Shown here: positions 8,663 to 16,825 of the stretch, piece after piece | How positions within the stretch are numbered: the stretch's first letter is position 1 | Layout: every line of letters begins with the position of its first letter | DNA from: JANQEU01 sp965601455 | Lineage (GTDB): Bacteria > Bacteroidota > Bacteroidia > Cytophagales > Cyclobacteriaceae | Assembly: GCA_965601455.1 (NCBI GenBank) | Contig: OZ271831.1 | Coordinates: 2,480,001-2,544,000 of the forward strand | Direction of reading: 5' to 3' | Length of the DNA: 64,000 bases | The notes under the pieces: model-generated | Told to the model about the DNA's origin: nothing | Databases searched by the model: none | What the model saw: only the letters and a program-made list of their open reading frames with translations | Position numbers and translations under genes: made by a program

Positions 8663-9043
8663 ATGATAGTAAAAAACAGAAATCAGGTTTCCAAAGAATC
8701 TGCCATTTGGAGTAAAGGGCATGAAATTGTGTTACAATGTTACACCTACACTCGTCGGTTTCCTCCTGATGAGCAAAATGGATTAACATGGCAAATACGG
8801 AACAACGCACGATCTGTAATGGGTCACATGCTTAAAGGGGTAGCCTCACTTGTTGCGAAGTCCTCCATTGAGCATTTGAATCAATCTCTTCAGGAACTGG
8901 AAGAATTGCGATATTCTATTGAATTAAGTGAGCATCTTGGATTTGGAAAAAGCCAGGATTTAGCGAAGGGTCTTATAGAAATGGAATTGCTCTTAAAGGA
9001 TACAATAAATAAATCTTACAATAACCTCTCGCTAAACCTATAG
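8663..9043 (+). CDS. Four-helix-bundle (S23/Avd-like) protein
   Basis: The 126-aa product resembles the four-helix-bundle family first named after 23S rRNA intervening-sequence proteins. It has the typical aromatic-FP..E motif (YTRRFPPDEQNGLTWQIRNNARSV) in the second helix and a final pair of helices (LNQSLQELEELRYSIELSEHLGF). The family forms small oligomers with a basic surface and includes Avd of diversity-generating retroelements; most members have no known role. Here it sits one base upstream of dinB in the same transcript, directly behind the operator palindromes. No rRNA or reverse transcriptase is nearby, so a link with translesion synthesis is suggested only by the operon. Confidence 0.75.
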   Translation: MIVKNRNQVSKESAIWSKGHEIVLQCYTYTRRFPPDEQNGLTWQIRNNARSVMGHMLKGVASLVAKSSIEHLNQSLQELEELRYSIELSEHLGFGKSQDLAKGLIEMELLLKDTINKSYNNLSLNL

Positions 9044-9044
9044 C

Positions 9045-10247
9045 ATGAAAGGGAGTACTGAACATCGGGCCATCATTCATATGGATTTGGATGCTTTCTT
9101 TGTCTCCGTTGAGTGTTTGAGAGATGATCGACTAAAAGGTATTCCATTGATAATTGGAGGCAACAGGGAGCGTGGAGTAGTTACCTCTTGCAGCTACGAA
9201 GCAAGACGTTTTGGAGTACATGCAGCCATGCCTACAAAAATGGCTGTAAAGCTATGTCCGGATGCCAAAGTGATCTCCGGTGACATGGAAGCATACTCCT
9301 ACTACAGTAGATTGGTCACCGCGGTAATAGAAGATAAAGCCCCTCTTTTTGAAAAGGCTTCAATCGATGAATTTTATGTGGATGTAAGCGGAATGGATCG
9401 ATTTTTTCACACTTTCCTTTGGTCTCAAGAATTACGGAGAGCCATCATTAATGAAACGGGCTTACCTATTTCAATGGGTCTTTCCAAAAATAAACTCGTA
9501 TCGAAGGTCGCGACAGGAGAGTTCAAACCAAATGGAGAAAAACTAGTGCCTTATGGTGAAGAGGTGAGCTTTCTAGCCCCGTTGCATATTCGAAAGATTC
9601 CTATGATTGGAGAAAAAACCGCTCAAATCTTAATGCAAATGGGAGTTACCCATGTAGAAACATTGAGAAATGTCCCATTAAAATTGCTTGAAAGGGCTTT
9701 TGGAAAAAATGGTAAGGCATTATGGCAGAAAGCCCATGGAATTGACCACTCAGTAATACGTCCTTATACCGAAAGAAAATCAATATCCACCGAATGTACT
9801 TTTGACCAGGATTCAATTGATGTGAAGAAAATGAAGGTGCTCCTTACAACAATGGTAGAAAAGCTTTGCAGCAAACTGAGAACTGAGGAAAAACTGACAT
9901 CCTGCGTCTCGGTAAAAATTCGCTACTCGAACTTTGACACCGAAACCAAGCAAAAACACATTGCTTATACGGCCGCGGATCAACCGATAATGGAAACTGT
10001 TCATAAGCTTTTTGACATACTATACACCAGGCGAATGTTACTAAGGCTTGTGGGTGTTCGACTAAGTGGAATTGTAAATGGAAACTACCAAATAAACTTA
10101 TTTGACGATACAGAGGAATCCATTCACTTGTACCAGGCCATGGATGCAATCAAGTCAAAATATGGTCCGGATAAAGTATTTCGGGCGGCCTCACTTGGAT
10201 TAGCCAAACGCATTCGGATGGATAATAATGTATTCGCTGCAGTCTAG
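9045..10247 (+). CDS. dinB: DNA polymerase IV (Y-family translesion polymerase)
   Basis: Pol IV extends primers past damaged bases at low fidelity. The 400-aa protein has the Y-family palm/fingers: first metal-binding Asp14 in HMDLDAFFVSVE, SCSYEARRFGVHAAMP, and catalytic Asp108-Glu109 in SIDEFYVD. It also has thumb helix-hairpin-helix sequence (IRKIPMIGEKTAQILMQMGV) and a little-finger domain. It ends in hydrophilic residues without an obvious beta-clamp motif at the extreme C-terminus; QINLFDD near 345-351 is a plausible clamp-binding peptide. It starts one base after the four-helix-bundle gene, so translation is coupled, and the pair is probably under the S24 repressor. Confidence 0.95.
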   Translation: MKGSTEHRAIIHMDLDAFFVSVECLRDDRLKGIPLIIGGNRERGVVTSCSYEARRFGVHAAMPTKMAVKLCPDAKVISGDMEAYSYYSRLVTAVIEDKAPLFEKASIDEFYVDVSGMDRFFHTFLWSQELRRAIINETGLPISMGLSKNKLVSKVATGEFKPNGEKLVPYGEEVSFLAPLHIRKIPMIGEKTAQILMQMGVTHVETLRNVPLKLLERAFGKNGKALWQKAHGIDHSVIRPYTERKSISTECTFDQDSIDVKKMKVLLTTMVEKLCSKLRTEEKLTSCVSVKIRYSNFDTETKQKHIAYTAADQPIMETVHKLFDILYTRRMLLRLVGVRLSGIVNGNYQINLFDDTEESIHLYQAMDAIKSKYGPDKVFRAASLGLAKRIRMDNNVFAAV

Positions 10248-10369
10248 GATTGGATAATAATTCCGATTGACTACCTCAACTTCCCCGTTGACGTTATTCG
10301 GTATAAAAAAATTTATATTTTTTATTCCTTTTGTTTCATACAGAGTTTTAAACGACGCGATAGAAATTA

Positions 10370-11821
10370 ATGGATATTGGTGAGGACCTGGATCGGTCAT
10401 TGAAAGAAACGAAGGAAAGGATAATCAACTATCTGATACTGATCGGGGGTTTGTTGGGTTTAGCTACCTGGTTAATCAGTGGGATGCAGAATATTTACAT
10501 TAGATGGTTTGAACTCCTGAGTATTATTCTTGTCCTAACCGTTTACATTTTCCGTGATATCTATTCCCTGAGAGTCAAATTACTCATTGTAATATGTATT
10601 GCTTATAGTCTCGTATTGACCGATATCTATAACTATGGCCCTAATGGATCCAATACTGTTCTATTGATAATTGGAGGATACTCGGCTTTACTTGTTTTTA
10701 ATCGAACACAAACACTTATCATATACTTTATAGGTGTTGCCCTTTTTCTCGGTTTTGGAATTTGTTCTATCGCATTAGTTGAGGGTTACCCACATTCTAA
10801 TGTATATCAATGGATGGTTGAAGCACTGATGATCTCCATTGTCGGAATACCCATTATTTTCTACAACAGTACCTATATAAAGACGATTGAAGACCTAATT
10901 GCCTATTTGAAATGCAGGAATGTCACGTTGAAAGAAAACGAGTTGGAGCTCAATCAGTATAAGAATAATCTTGAGCGTCAGGTTAAATCGCGAACGAAAG
11001 CGTTGACTCATGCAAATGAAGCATTGAAAGAACAAACGTACTACCTTCAACAGTCGATTAAAGATCTGAAACAAACGCAACAGCAACTTATTCATTCAGA
11101 AAAGATGGCTTCTCTCGGGGTGTTGATTGCCGGTGTTGGTCATGAAATTAATAACCCACTCAATTACATTCAGGGAGGTTATGAAGGACTTTCCCGGTTA
11201 ATTCAAGAGTTTCCTATAGAGTCTAATGACAAGAAATCCGAGGCCCAACAGCACCTGAATACTGTGCAGGATGGTATTAGCCGAGTTGCTGGTATCGTCA
11301 GAAGTTTAAAGCACGCAAGCAGGCAAAGCGAAACGATGATTGAAAGGTGTGATATTCATCAGATATTAGACCATTGTATCCTCATGATTCACAATCAGAC
11401 GAAACACAAAGCAAAAATCAGGAAGGCTTTTAATGCGGATTATCCTATACTACAAGGAAACGATGGAAAGCTGCATCAAGCGTTTTTGAATATCCTGTCG
11501 AACGCCGAACAGGCTATTCAGTCCGAAGGGAAAATCACCATCGAAACCAGTATCACCGATGATAATTTGATTGTAACCGTAATTGACAACGGTATTGGAA
11601 TGACTGAAGAGCAATTGAGTAAAATTGGAGATCCATTTTTTACGACCAAAGATCCGGGCAAAGGAACAGGATTAGGTTTGTACATAACATTCGATATTGT
11701 ACGACAACACTCAGGTACATGGACCATACACTCTTCACCGAGTGAGGGAACCGTTTTTACTTTAAGTTTTCCATTGGTAAATCAAACGAGTCTTCACCGA
11801 GAATTCTTAATGGATAATTAG
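10370..11821 (+). CDS. Membrane sensor histidine kinase
   Basis: The 483-aa protein has an N-terminal membrane domain with about six hydrophobic segments (roughly 20-180), then a coiled coil (about 190-245, rich in Lys, Glu and Gln). The dimerisation/phosphoacceptor helix has His258 in GVGHEINNPLNYI. The HATPase domain carries N, G1 (DNGIGM) and G2 (GKGTGLGLYI) boxes. It belongs to the NtrB/ZraS-like class with the HEINNPL H-box. No response regulator is adjacent, so it is an orphan and its partner is elsewhere. The signal sensed is unknown; the sensor domain is intramembrane, with only short loops. Confidence 0.9.
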   Translation: MDIGEDLDRSLKETKERIINYLILIGGLLGLATWLISGMQNIYIRWFELLSIILVLTVYIFRDIYSLRVKLLIVICIAYSLVLTDIYNYGPNGSNTVLLIIGGYSALLVFNRTQTLIIYFIGVALFLGFGICSIALVEGYPHSNVYQWMVEALMISIVGIPIIFYNSTYIKTIEDLIAYLKCRNVTLKENELELNQYKNNLERQVKSRTKALTHANEALKEQTYYLQQSIKDLKQTQQQLIHSEKMASLGVLIAGVGHEINNPLNYIQGGYEGLSRLIQEFPIESNDKKSEAQQHLNTVQDGISRVAGIVRSLKHASRQSETMIERCDIHQILDHCILMIHNQTKHKAKIRKAFNADYPILQGNDGKLHQAFLNILSNAEQAIQSEGKITIETSITDDNLIVTVIDNGIGMTEEQLSKIGDPFFTTKDPGKGTGLGLYITFDIVRQHSGTWTIHSSPSEGTVFTLSFPLVNQTSLHREFLMDN

Positions 11822-11833
11822 GTACTCCTTTTG

Positions 11834-11857
11834 TAATTTTAGAAAAAACTAAAATTA
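11834..11857. promoter_or_regulatory. Perfect 9-bp inverted repeat abutting a start codon
   Basis: TAATTTTAG (11834-11842) and CTAAAATTA (11849-11857) are perfect inverted repeats around six A residues. The right arm ends on the A of the ATG at 11857. It could be an operator over the promoter or an mRNA hairpin that hides the start. Confidence 0.4.
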
Positions 11858-12573
11858 TGAAAGCAATAATCAACGGCTTGATTCTTACGCTTTGTGCCGC
11901 AAGCATGGCGTTAGCACAGGAGGTAGAAGGAGCATGGAAATGGGAAGGAACCTCTGAAAGCGGAGACCCAATAATGGCTGTTTCCATCATTCAGGATCAG
12001 TATTTTGCAGTAACCTGGTATGACCTTGAAGGTAAGAAGTTCATTAGTACAAACGGGGGTACTTGGACTATGAGCGATACCAAAATGACTCAGAAGATCG
12101 AATGGAATTCCTCTGACAGTGAACAGGTGGGACAGGAAGTTATTTTCACAGTTACTACCGAAGGTGATCAGGCAACCATTCAAGAGAGCGGCGATGTCTG
12201 GATGAAAATTGACTCCAATTCTCCTGGTGATTTGGCTGGTGCCTGGTTGATTACCGGAAGAAAAAGAGACGGTGAGATCACCGAAAGAGATCCAAATCGT
12301 CCGCGTAAAACAATGAAGATTCTTTCGGGAACGAGATTCCAATGGATTGCCTACAATACGGAAACAAAGGAATTCCTAGGAAGTGGAGGTGGAACCTATA
12401 CTACTGAGGATGGAAAGTACACTGAAAATATTGAGTTTTTCTCTCGGGATAATACCAGGGTTGGCGCAAAATTAGGATTTGATTTCAGCCTTCAGGACGG
12501 TGCATGGCATCATTCAGGAAATAGTAGTAAGGGTAATCCGATTTATGAAATCTGGAGACCCCGGGAGATGTAA
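11857..12573 (+). CDS. Secreted protein with two lipocalin-like repeats
   Basis: The 238-aa product has a Sec signal (cleavage after ALAQ). The mature part is made of two related halves. Residues about 22-115 and 127-232 both begin with a GAW motif (VEGAWKW, LAGAWLI), and both contain a NGGTWTMSD / GGGTYTTED strand followed by TQKIEWNSSDSEQVG / TENIEFFSRDNTRVG. The pattern suggests a duplicated small beta-barrel. Similar proteins occur in Bacteroidota as unnamed secreted proteins; substrate unknown. An inverted repeat abuts its ATG and a bidirectional terminator follows. Confidence 0.75.
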   Translation: MKAIINGLILTLCAASMALAQEVEGAWKWEGTSESGDPIMAVSIIQDQYFAVTWYDLEGKKFISTNGGTWTMSDTKMTQKIEWNSSDSEQVGQEVIFTVTTEGDQATIQESGDVWMKIDSNSPGDLAGAWLITGRKRDGEITERDPNRPRKTMKILSGTRFQWIAYNTETKEFLGSGGGTYTTEDGKYTENIEFFSRDNTRVGAKLGFDFSLQDGAWHHSGNSSKGNPIYEIWRPREM

Positions 12574-12586
12574 AATATAAGACAAC

Positions 12587-12618
12587 AAAAAAGGGAGCTT
12601 ATAGCTCCCTTAATTATT
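12587..12618. terminator. Bidirectional rho-independent terminator
   Basis: AAGGGAGCT (12591-12599) pairs with AGCTCCCTT (12603-12611) around a short loop. There is an A-run on the left and a T-rich tract on the right, so it can serve the convergent genes ending at 12573 and 12634. Confidence 0.8.
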
Positions 12619-12633
12619 CCTGTTATCAACTTA

Positions 12634-13131
12634 TTATTTCTTCCATCCTGATATGATCAGGTACATCTCCAATTGGGCTCTTTGCTTTGCATTTTCAGTT
12701 AAGAAAGATGCCAACTCGTCGTTAAGTCCTTCTCCTTGAGGAGACTGTTCCAACGCACCTTCCAAATAAGCAAAAGAAGACTCTGTCAGTTCGATTAAAT
12801 CTTTTTTGGCAGTAACATATTCGTGATCAGGTGACCATTCCGAATTTGAATCCTGTGCTTCAAGAGCAAGAAACTCAATGCTATGAATTACTTCATGAGC
12901 CTGATCCCTGAAAGGGAGTAAACTTTTCTTTGGTCTGAAGTCATAGTATTCATGGGGCATTGCCTCCATCAGCTGTAATGTCTCGAATTTAGCTTCAGTC
13001 AGGTCTTCTTTCAATAATTGAAAATGAGTCTTCGAAGTGGTGTGGGCTTCCTTAAATGCCAGCAGTGATACTGCCACAACAAGTATCAGGGCTACGTAGG
13101 GGACATTAAATATTTTCATTCTCTCTTTCAT
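12634..13131 (-). CDS. DinB-fold-like exported or membrane-anchored protein
   Basis: The 165-aa product has one N-terminal hydrophobic segment (VPYVALILVVAVSLLAF), a signal or anchor, followed by a helical domain. The spacing of LLKEDLTEAKFETLQLMEAMPHEYYDFRPKKSL and HEVIHSIEFLALEAQD resembles the DinB/YfiT-like four-helix fold, in which histidines bind a metal. This DinB is the Bacillus damage-inducible family, unrelated to DNA polymerase IV. Only part of the metal-ligand set is evident, so activity is uncertain. The start may be Met5. Confidence 0.6.
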   Translation of the reverse strand: MKERMKIFNVPYVALILVVAVSLLAFKEAHTTSKTHFQLLKEDLTEAKFETLQLMEAMPHEYYDFRPKKSLLPFRDQAHEVIHSIEFLALEAQDSNSEWSPDHEYVTAKKDLIELTESSFAYLEGALEQSPQGEGLNDELASFLTENAKQRAQLEMYLIISGWKK

Positions 13132-13211
13132 CTCTAACTTTCCTTCTTGTCTATTTGATCTTTCTGTGTAAACTACCTAACGCTGCTGTACCCTTATTAG
13201 TGTCCCTAATG

Positions 13212-13246
13212 CAAAAAAAAAGTGGATAAAAAGATATCCACTTTAT
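13212..13246 (-). terminator. Rho-independent terminator
   Basis: AGTGGATA (13221-13228) pairs with TATCCACT (13235-13242). A long A-run at 13213-13220 reads as a U-tract on the minus strand, just after the stop of the gene at 13267-14004. Confidence 0.75.
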
Positions 13247-13266
13247 AACAAGGTCTTCAGGAGTTG

Positions 13267-14004
13267 CTACACCTGTTCAAGACGTCTTTTTTCACTCCAA
13301 CTTGGGATTCTGGCTTCCTTAATCTCAACCCATCCACAGTAGGTACATTTATAGTTTCTTTCAAGTTTACCATCCTCATTTTCAGTAGGTTCTTTGACCA
13401 CATCTTCGCTTCTTTCCTTCAGCGTTCGGAAATTGCAATTAGGACAAACCAGAGCATGTTCTGTAATGTCATATTGCATAATCTTTTTCTCGCCAGAAGT
13501 TTCATCGATCCATACATCAAAATCCGCTTCCATTGCTTCCTCTAATTCTACCATCTCGTCGGTCAAGTGCTCATCCTCTTCCTTCTCTGTCAATAACCTC
13601 ATCTCATTCCCACTAGAAGACTTCATTTTTTTGAAACGGATGTTCCTCAGTTTCTTTTCCAGGCTAAACGGATAATAGTACTTTAGATATGCTGAAAAAC
13701 CATAACCTATGACAAAGGCAATCATAAAGGAAATAAACGCTACGAAGACATACTGGTACATCTGAGCTAAGCCTAACCAACTGGCAACTTCCTGAAACGC
13801 AAGGAAAAATATCCCAAACGACAATATGGTCGTCGTCCTTCGGAGAGCCTTCGCTTCTTTTTCTGCTGCAAATTTGTATTTCGCTGCACGGTCCTTCTGA
13901 GACTGTAAGCTGACCTGATATGACAGGTAAGAAATTACCGCCAATGCGCCGAAGCCCATTGCTGCATAACTGGAAATATTGAACAGAGTTTCTAGCGTGT
14001 TCAT
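13267..14004 (-). CDS. Membrane protein with C-terminal zinc ribbon
   Basis: The 245-aa product has two or three N-terminal hydrophobic segments (about 8-30, 55-75 and 82-105) separated by a basic loop. An acidic middle (MVELEEAMEADFDVWIDETSG) follows, then a C-terminal zinc ribbon with ligands CPNC (about 187-190) and CTYC (about 223-226). The ribbon implies metal-dependent protein or nucleic-acid binding on the cytoplasmic side. I do not recognise a named family. It stands alone with its own terminator. Confidence 0.7.
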   Translation of the reverse strand: MNTLETLFNISSYAAMGFGALAVISYLSYQVSLQSQKDRAAKYKFAAEKEAKALRRTTTILSFGIFFLAFQEVASWLGLAQMYQYVFVAFISFMIAFVIGYGFSAYLKYYYPFSLEKKLRNIRFKKMKSSSGNEMRLLTEKEEDEHLTDEMVELEEAMEADFDVWIDETSGEKKIMQYDITEHALVCPNCNFRTLKERSEDVVKEPTENEDGKLERNYKCTYCGWVEIKEARIPSWSEKRRLEQV

Positions 14005-14167
14005 GAATTAGATTAGTTGAATGTTAGCGTAGTTAAAGTTCAAAAGATAGAAACATTTTACCAAACCGTAGAGCATAAAAATCAGTTAAATCCAAAATCC
14101 CGTACATCAAACAAATAATTTTTTGCCCGTCAATAGCGGAATTGTAAAGATTATGTAGGTTTGGATC

Positions 14168-14923
14168 ATGCAGGTATTAGGTATAGATATAGGCGGTACA
14201 GGAATCAAGGGCGCCATCGTGGACACCACTACTGGTGAGTTAGTAACGGATAGGTATCGGTTGGACACTCCTCAACCGGCAACACCGGAATCGGTAATTG
14301 ATACCGTATCGGAAATCGTCAAGGACTTTGAATGGAAAGGCATGCTTGGATGCGGATTTCCAGCAGCAGTTAGGCATGAAAAAGTTATGACGGCCAGTAA
14401 TATTTCTGACAGCTGGATTGGGATCAATGCCGGGGAGTTAATTCAAGAAAAAACAGGTTGTAAAACGCACTTGATTAATGATGTGGATGCTGCCGGACAC
14501 GCTGAGATGAAATTTGGTGCAGGCAAGGGAAATATGGGTAGCGTGATCATTGTCGCCGCGGGTACGGGTATTGGAACAGCTTTATTTACCGAAGGAATTT
14601 TATTTCCCAATTGCGAACTTGGTTTCGTTAAAGTCAAAGGTATGGACGGTGAGCATTATGCAGCCGCCTCAGTGAAGAAGAAAGAAGACCTGACTTACGA
14701 GGAATGGGGAAAAAGATTTAATAAATACCTCCGCCGATTGGAAATGCTGTTCTGGCCTGACTTATTCATTGTTGGAGGCGGATTAAGTAAGAAATACGAA
14801 AGATTTGAAGGTTACATTTCTAAAAAGCTAGTCACTCCTATCGTTCCTGCTGAAATGCGAAACAATGCTGGAATCATCGGGGCAGCACTAGCCGCACAAG
14901 TAGAGTTTAGCCACAACTACTAA
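14168..14923 (+). CDS. ppgK: ROK-family kinase, polyphosphate-glucokinase-like
   Basis: The 251-aa protein matches the polyphosphate glucokinase branch of the ROK family, which phosphorylates glucose using polyphosphate and/or ATP. Visible motifs are the phosphate loop DIGGTGIKGA (about 5-14), the TPQPATPESV segment characteristic of this branch, NDVDAAGHAE, the second phosphate loop AAGTGIGTALF, ELG in the sugar-site position, and IVGGGLSKKYERF. Length is normal. It heads the sugar cluster and converges with the next gene, sharing the 4-bp stop overlap CTAA (14920-14923). Family call is firm; the phosphoryl donor is inferred. Confidence 0.85.
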   Translation: MQVLGIDIGGTGIKGAIVDTTTGELVTDRYRLDTPQPATPESVIDTVSEIVKDFEWKGMLGCGFPAAVRHEKVMTASNISDSWIGINAGELIQEKTGCKTHLINDVDAAGHAEMKFGAGKGNMGSVIIVAAGTGIGTALFTEGILFPNCELGFVKVKGMDGEHYAAASVKKKEDLTYEEWGKRFNKYLRRLEMLFWPDLFIVGGGLSKKYERFEGYISKKLVTPIVPAEMRNNAGIIGAALAAQVEFSHNY

Positions 14924-15840
14924 TCAGCCAAGAACTGTTTCAAGTAGTTTCTACTGGTCAGAATGGCTGAGATTACATCTTCTCTTGATCCCTCAAAAGC
15001 CTTATCTTCCACTTCAATGCAAACCGGACCGCGATAACCAACAGAGGTCAATGCAGAGATGAAATCCCTCCACCGAACATCCCCAAGTCCTGGTATTTTA
15101 GGTGAGTGATACTGTAATGGATAGGCCATTATTCCAAACCTGTTCAGCTTATCACCATACACTTTTACATCCTTAAGATGAACATGATGAAATCGGGAAT
15201 GATAATCGTATATGGGTTGGACTTCATCCATTTGCATCCAAACGAGATGTGACGGGTCGTAATTGAGACCAAAATGTTCATCCGGTATCATTTCAAACAT
15301 CCGATCCCAAATAGCCGGGGTTGTCGCCAGGTTCTTACCTCCGGGCCACTCGTCGGCTGTAAAAATCATTGGACAATTCTCGATACCTATTCGAATCCCT
15401 TTTTCTCTTGCATATTTTACGATTGGTGGCCATAACTCCTTGAATCTATCGAGGTTATACTCTATCGTCTTTGATGGGTCTCTTCCAATAAAGGTATTTA
15501 CAACCGGAACATCTAATTGACTTGCCCCGTCAATGACTCTCCTAATATGATCGAAATACGTATTTGATTGTTCCTGGTCCGGATCCAAAGGATTTGGATA
15601 GTAACCTAATCCGGAAATATAAATACCATTTTCTGTCAAAAGCTTCTTAATATCATTTACGGCACTTTCACCTAATTCATTGACATCAATATGAGTGACC
15701 CCAGCATAACGGCGCTCAGCCTTTCCTTTCGGCCAGCACATAACCTCCAAACATTTAAACTCATTCTCCGCAGCAAATCGGACCACGTTCTCCAGCGGGT
15801 CGTCGGGCAAAATGGCGGTTACAAATCCAAGATCTAACAT
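14920..15840 (-). CDS. Sugar phosphate isomerase/epimerase (xylose-isomerase-like TIM barrel)
   Basis: The 306-aa protein has the AP-endonuclease-2/xylose-isomerase TIM-barrel pattern. Metal-binding residues are spread over strands: Glu in CLEVMCWPKG, GIENCPM, NYDPSHLVWM, FHHVHLKDVK, and the terminal Glu in GPVCIEVEDKAFEGS. There is no signal peptide, so it acts in the cytoplasm. It is one base upstream of the end of the RraA-like gene on the same strand, and presumably interconverts a sugar or sugar acid in the same pathway. Exact substrate is not readable. Confidence 0.85.
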   Translation of the reverse strand: MLDLGFVTAILPDDPLENVVRFAAENEFKCLEVMCWPKGKAERRYAGVTHIDVNELGESAVNDIKKLLTENGIYISGLGYYPNPLDPDQEQSNTYFDHIRRVIDGASQLDVPVVNTFIGRDPSKTIEYNLDRFKELWPPIVKYAREKGIRIGIENCPMIFTADEWPGGKNLATTPAIWDRMFEMIPDEHFGLNYDPSHLVWMQMDEVQPIYDYHSRFHHVHLKDVKVYGDKLNRFGIMAYPLQYHSPKIPGLGDVRWRDFISALTSVGYRGPVCIEVEDKAFEGSREDVISAILTSRNYLKQFLAD

Positions 15841-15841
15841 A

Positions 15842-16759
15842 TCACCAGGTTCTATTTTTTAAGTATTCATCTAATTCTTTTCGGGTCATCGGTAATAGAT
15901 CCGGATTATTGTCAATCCAGGATAGAAAATCTTCCTTAATTTCATCGGACCATCTTCCATCAATCTGGCCAGGAGTGTATTTCCCCTCCTTTAAACGCAT
16001 ATGACCAAACTGATCTCGAAGTCCCACAAATTCAGCATTGATCAACAAGTCAGCCAACAGATGTGGAGGAATGAAAATGACTCCTTCCCGCTTGGCAAGA
16101 ACTACATCTCCGGGAAAAACAGTTGCCTCTCCAATACGAACAGGTACATTAATGCCCGTTAACATTGTTTCCAACAAGTACGTCGGGTCAAAATCTCGTA
16201 CATAGGCATTAAATCCATCAATCCTGGATAGTCCCTCAAGGTCCCTGGCACCCCCGTCAAATACGACACCGGTTTTGGATTTTGCGTATATGGCATTGCC
16301 AAGATTGTCACCTATTAGCGTTCCTTCAAACACTTTACCATAGCAATCAGCGACATAAACATCCCCCTCTTGAAGCATATCAATTGGCCATGAATTGGAA
16401 GCACCTATCCTACCCTCGGCTTTTCCTTTTTCCAGGTATCTATCATTGTATTCCGGACGTAAGGGCATATAAACGGCTGTCAAAGCCCGTCCAACAAAGG
16501 GTTTGTCATCGTGAATCATCTTCCATCCACGCTCAAATTGATTATTATACCCCTTATTTCTGAGGTATCCCCATGCCTCTTCAATAGAGATCTTCTTAAG
16601 TCTTTCCAAAAGTTCGTTACCAACCACAGGCCTGTTATCTTCCCCCCTTTCTCCCTCCCATTCTGCGGTGTAGAATCTCATTAACTCTTCATCGGGCTCT
16701 ATTTGAGCCATCGAAAGAAAAGAGAAACATAGTAAGCTGAGTGAAATGAAAGTTTTCAT
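15842..16759 (-). CDS. Exported RraA-like (HMG/CHA aldolase family) protein
   Basis: RraA-family proteins are metal-dependent aldolases/decarboxylases acting on 4-hydroxy-2-oxo acids; some instead inhibit RNase E. The fold signature is present: GDNLGNAIYAKSKTGVVFDGGARDLEGL, with Arg-Asp closing the active site, then PVRIGEATVFPGDVVLAKREGVIFIPP. The ATG at 16759 gives a clean Sec signal (cleavage near SMAQ); a longer frame from 16792 adds eleven residues that would spoil it. At about 305 aa it is larger than bacterial RraA (about 160), with extra N-terminal sequence. Export and context favour a sugar-acid aldolase role. Confidence 0.8.
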   Translation of the reverse strand: MKTFISLSLLCFSFLSMAQIEPDEELMRFYTAEWEGERGEDNRPVVGNELLERLKKISIEEAWGYLRNKGYNNQFERGWKMIHDDKPFVGRALTAVYMPLRPEYNDRYLEKGKAEGRIGASNSWPIDMLQEGDVYVADCYGKVFEGTLIGDNLGNAIYAKSKTGVVFDGGARDLEGLSRIDGFNAYVRDFDPTYLLETMLTGINVPVRIGEATVFPGDVVLAKREGVIFIPPHLLADLLINAEFVGLRDQFGHMRLKEGKYTPGQIDGRWSDEIKEDFLSWIDNNPDLLPMTRKELDEYLKNRTW

Positions 16760-16825
16760 AAATTCTGTTTTTACGGTATTACCATTTTCCACGTGTCCTA
16801 GAGAAATTGATTTGAGTTATATTTT

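Noticed and set aside
8663..9043. Avd of a diversity-generating retroelement
   Set aside because: The fold family fits, but no reverse transcriptase, template repeat or variable repeat is present in the window.
12634..13131. Naming this protein as DNA polymerase DinB
   Set aside because: The similarity is to the unrelated DinB/YfiT four-helix fold; the polymerase is the gene at 9045.
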